Assembly: GCA_902529365.1 (NCBI GenBank)
Contig: CABZWK010000002.1
Location: 108,007 to 172,006 of the forward strand
DNA length: 64,000 nucleotides
Direction of reading: 5' to 3'
Origin: an uncultured Balneola sp.
Lineage (GTDB): Bacteria > Bacteroidota > Rhodothermia > Balneolales > Balneolaceae
Shown here: piece by piece, positions 61,920 to 64,000 of the stretch
Position numbering within the stretch: position 1 is the first letter of the stretch
Layout: each line of letters starts with the position of its first letter
Translations under genes and position numbers: made by a program
The notes under the pieces: generated by a model
Databases searched by the model: none
What the model saw: only the letters and a program-made list of their open reading frames with translations
Told to the model about the DNA's origin: nothing

Positions 61920-63065
61920 TTAACAGGGTCGTTGTTTTTTATACAATGTATAGTGCAAATGAACCCCTGTCACCCTTCCTGTCCGTCCTACATATCCAAT
62001 AACTTGACCTTGCTTCACCTGCACCCCTTTTTTTATTCCAGGGCCAAATCCATTAAGGTGTAAATAGGCTGTTTTATACATTCCATTATGTTGTATTTGC
62101 ACAACATTCCCATTGACACCTCTATACCTAGACTCAATAATTTCTCCATCACCAACCGCAATCACAGGAGTACCAAGTGGTGCAGCATAATCGGTACCAG
62201 TATGTGGCATTCTTTGCTTCAAAACAGGATGAAATCGATTGTAATTAAAACTAGAGCTTATACGTTGATTGTACTTAAAAGGAGCTTTTAGTAACGCTTT
62301 TTGTATTCCATTCCCTTCCGCGTCATAATATCCTTGTTGTTGACCATCCTCGTAATAATAAGCTTGATAAGGTCTATTTTGGTGTACAAATTCAGCTGCT
62401 AACACCCTTCCTACTCCAACCACTTCCCCTTCTGATATGAATTCTTCGTAAATGGCATGAAACTTATCCCCTCGATACAACCGAAAAAAATCAATCTGCC
62501 AAGCGAATAATTCACTTAATTCGATACCAACACCAACAGAATGTCCTTGCGATATTAGTGATTCATACAGTGAGAATTCAATCAATCCTTCCACCTGTCG
62601 AAATCGTATTTAAATGGGTTTAACAGATGCTTGAACTAAGATTCCATCAGTTAGATCTACTTTAACATACCGTATGTTTGACTCCATGATGATAAGAATG
62701 GGGGCGTAGTACGCTTCGGGAGTACTATTATGAAGTCTGTACCGATAAAATATTTGATTTTCTTTAAGAAATCGAAAGCCCAGGCTTTGTTTTAATTCAT
62801 TGGATACTTGTCTAATAACTTGCTGTGAAATGCCCATTTCATTCAAAAGAACATACAAGCTTTGATTCGCTTGGACTTGCCCACGTTCTAAAATTCCTAT
62901 ATCCGAGGAGTAACCAAATCCATCGATTGGAAATTCTTCGCTTATTTCATTGAGTTCTTGTGAATCAAGTTCTGCTATTTTAGGTTGGAATATACAGCCA
63001 AAGTAACCTAAAGTAGCATATACAATCAAAAGAACCAGAAAATAATGGGACATATTAAAATGCAA
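61920..63065 (-). pseudogene. M23 peptidase (peptidoglycan hydrolase), frame broken several times
   Basis: Two open pieces in the same frame (63065-62610 and 62594-61920) make up an M23 peptidase. The first has a signal anchor and a GILERGQVQANQSLYVLLNEMG start; the second has LFAWQIDFFRLYRGD, then the LytM motif MPHTGTDYAAPLGTPV and VHLHYTLYKK. A TAA at 62610 separates them; one extra T and one missing G (in TTT and GG) would instead read KPIKYDFDRVEGLIEFSL. At 61923-61928 an extra C cuts the end after RPC; removing it gives RPVNSVTIELPSQESL, and a T7 run at 61855-61861 breaks the tail again. The gene may reach ~61762. The zinc site itself is intact. Confidence 0.8.
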
Positions 63066-63395
63066 TAGGTAGTAATAAAGATCTATGGTGCAAAATCTAA
63101 CAACACAAAACTCTTGTCTTCATTGTTACTTAGAATCGAGGTCTGCATAAATCTGATAGATGAATTTCGAATAATCTACAATTCCTATCATTTCAAACAA
63201 AATAAACACCTAATTAAGTGTTATAGTTATTATTTTAAGTTGCTTGAATGGTATAGTTGAAGGTCGACGTAGTTGAAACTTCTATCGCGTGTAATAATTA
63301 AACGGTAATCAGAAACTATGCACATGTAGTAGAGACTCAAACTAAACATATAGACCGCTTATGATATGCAACCATTCGAAGGAAAGTTATATTAA
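63066..63395. other. Intergenic region with no recognised feature
   Basis: About 330 bp between the divergent M23 gene and the secreted protein gene. It is AT-rich and shows only a weak short inverted repeat (AACAC / GTGTT near 63207). I see no RNA gene, terminator or gene remnant. It must contain the promoters of both flanking genes. Confidence 0.5.
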
Positions 63396-64000
63396 ATGTA
63401 CTCTAAAACAACCTTGAACACTCGTTTTTGGCGAATCACCTCAATACTTTGCTTATGCATTTTATGTACTGACTGCGGCTCTAATACCCTTCATGCACAA
63501 ACGAAGCTTAGTACCGACAACCAAATTTCAGCACAACTTCGACTAAAGTATGGTCCACAAATATATTCAGAGGTGGATTCTGTTCGTATCTCGACCCCTT
63601 TCAACATCGTTCTAGTTACCCCAACCGATATCGAAGATGAGATCATCTTTCCAGATTCTAGTTCCTTCCCTCCCACTCTTTTTCTTTCTCAAGCCAGTTA
63701 CGGATCTTCCACCACCGAAGATAGTGTTCAGTATACATTTCAATATTTTGGAAATCAGGATCTAAACTTGAGTGGCTTACGCATATTGTACAAAGTTAAT
63801 GAAGACACCGCTTCCATACCCATACCCACCATTCGTTTACCTTTTAGCTCAAGGCTTGAACCCATCATTTCACGTGGCGATTCTCTTACGCTTAATCCAG
63901 TTAAGCCGAATTTTAGCTTTTTTAATCCTTGGTTATATGCTTTACTAATCGGAATCATCGCAACATGTTTGTCACTAATATGGTGGTGGTATAATAGTTC
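63396..64000 (+). CDS. Secreted, membrane-anchored protein, N-terminal part (BatD-like?)
   Basis: The frame is open from the ATG at 63396 to the window end, 201 residues. It has an N-terminal signal with several Cys (LCLCILCTDCGS), a beta-rich region with Ser/Thr/Pro, and a transmembrane helix near 182-197 (PWLYALLIGIIATCLSL) followed by WWWYN. This layout, next to a DUF58 gene, resembles the BatD or DUF4381-type proteins found in such loci, but the sequence alone does not prove it. The gene has no stop in the window. Confidence 0.6.
   Translation, partial: MYSKTTLNTRFWRITSILCLCILCTDCGSNTLHAQTKLSTDNQISAQLRLKYGPQIYSEVDSVRISTPFNIVLVTPTDIEDEIIFPDSSSFPPTLFLSQASYGSSTTEDSVQYTFQYFGNQDLNLSGLRILYKVNEDTASIPIPTIRLPFSSRLEPIISRGDSLTLNPVKPNFSFFNPWLYALLIGIIATCLSLIWWWYNS

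Noticed and set aside
62610..62612. Nonsense mutation (TAA) as the sole cause of the M23 gene split
   Set aside because: Reading the flanks with one T fewer and one G more gives KPIKYDFDRVEGLIEFSL, a better match to M23 proteins than an in-frame point mutation, so paired indels are preferred.
1..64000. CRISPR arrays, insertion sequences, phage or integron features
   Set aside because: No regularly spaced repeats, transposase or integrase genes, or terminal inverted repeats were seen in the window.

Overview
The window is a gene-dense, AT-rich stretch of bacterial chromosome. Its gene content points to the Bacteroidota/Rhodothermota/Balneolota group. The lineage markers are a short-form arginine decarboxylase next to a deoxyhypusine-synthase homologue, a fused E1 alpha/beta 2-oxoacid dehydrogenase, methionine synthase split after its homocysteine domain, BshC (bacillithiol) and a BFN-UVR nuclease-family protein. 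This placement is an inference from gene content; no rRNA or tRNA gene was seen.

Layout. 1-4418 (+): the end of a surface-polysaccharide cluster (glycosyltransferase tail, flippase, polysaccharide-deacetylase-like protein, GT4 glycosyltransferase). 4397-9938 (-): a tightly overlapping operon aroE-pgeF-dxr-rseP-psd-pssA (shikimate, isoprenoid and phospholipid synthesis plus the site-2 protease). 9993-15037 (-): SRPBCC protein, tmk, PspC protein, formyl-THF cyclo-ligase, bshC and a BFN nuclease-family gene. 15156-21273 (-): metF, the two-piece metH and an outer-membrane barrel protein. 21524-26111 (+): polyamine-type decarboxylase, deoxyhypusine-synthase-like protein and fused E1. 26130-39508 (-): holA, asnS and an M16 peptidase, then the classic translation and RNA block pnp-rpsO-ribF-truB-rbfA-infB-nusA-rimP, with a terminator-like hairpin in the rimP leader. 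39861-43152 (+): a large Asp-box propeller protein and a DUF192 lipoprotein. 43112-46739 (-): coaE, nadB, prfB (with a programmed +1 frameshift) and a small membrane protein. 46835-48619 (+): btaA-btaB for betaine lipid. 48626-53604 (-): two ABC half-exporters flanking an RNase Z gene. 53746-60815 (-): three amidohydrolase-family genes, a lipoprotein, an HtrA protease and recO. 60922-64000: a DUF58 gene and an M23 peptidase gene, both broken by single-base indels, then the start of a secreted, membrane-anchored protein.

Most notable: (1) a complete BtaA/BtaB betaine-lipid pair in a genome that also makes phosphatidylserine and phosphatidylethanolamine; (2) a heterodimeric ABC exporter with one degenerate ATP site, its two halves separated by an RNase Z gene whose product has His-to-Asp at a metal ligand and a Gly/Arg-rich tail; (3) two of three tandem amidohydrolase-family proteins lack the metal-binding HxH, while the third keeps it but is split at a G8 run; (4) a cluster of homopolymer indels around 56-62.6 kb, which is either real decay or phase variation, or sequence error; (5) the decarboxylase plus deoxyhypusine-synthase-like pair. 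No mobile element, CRISPR array or phage was seen.
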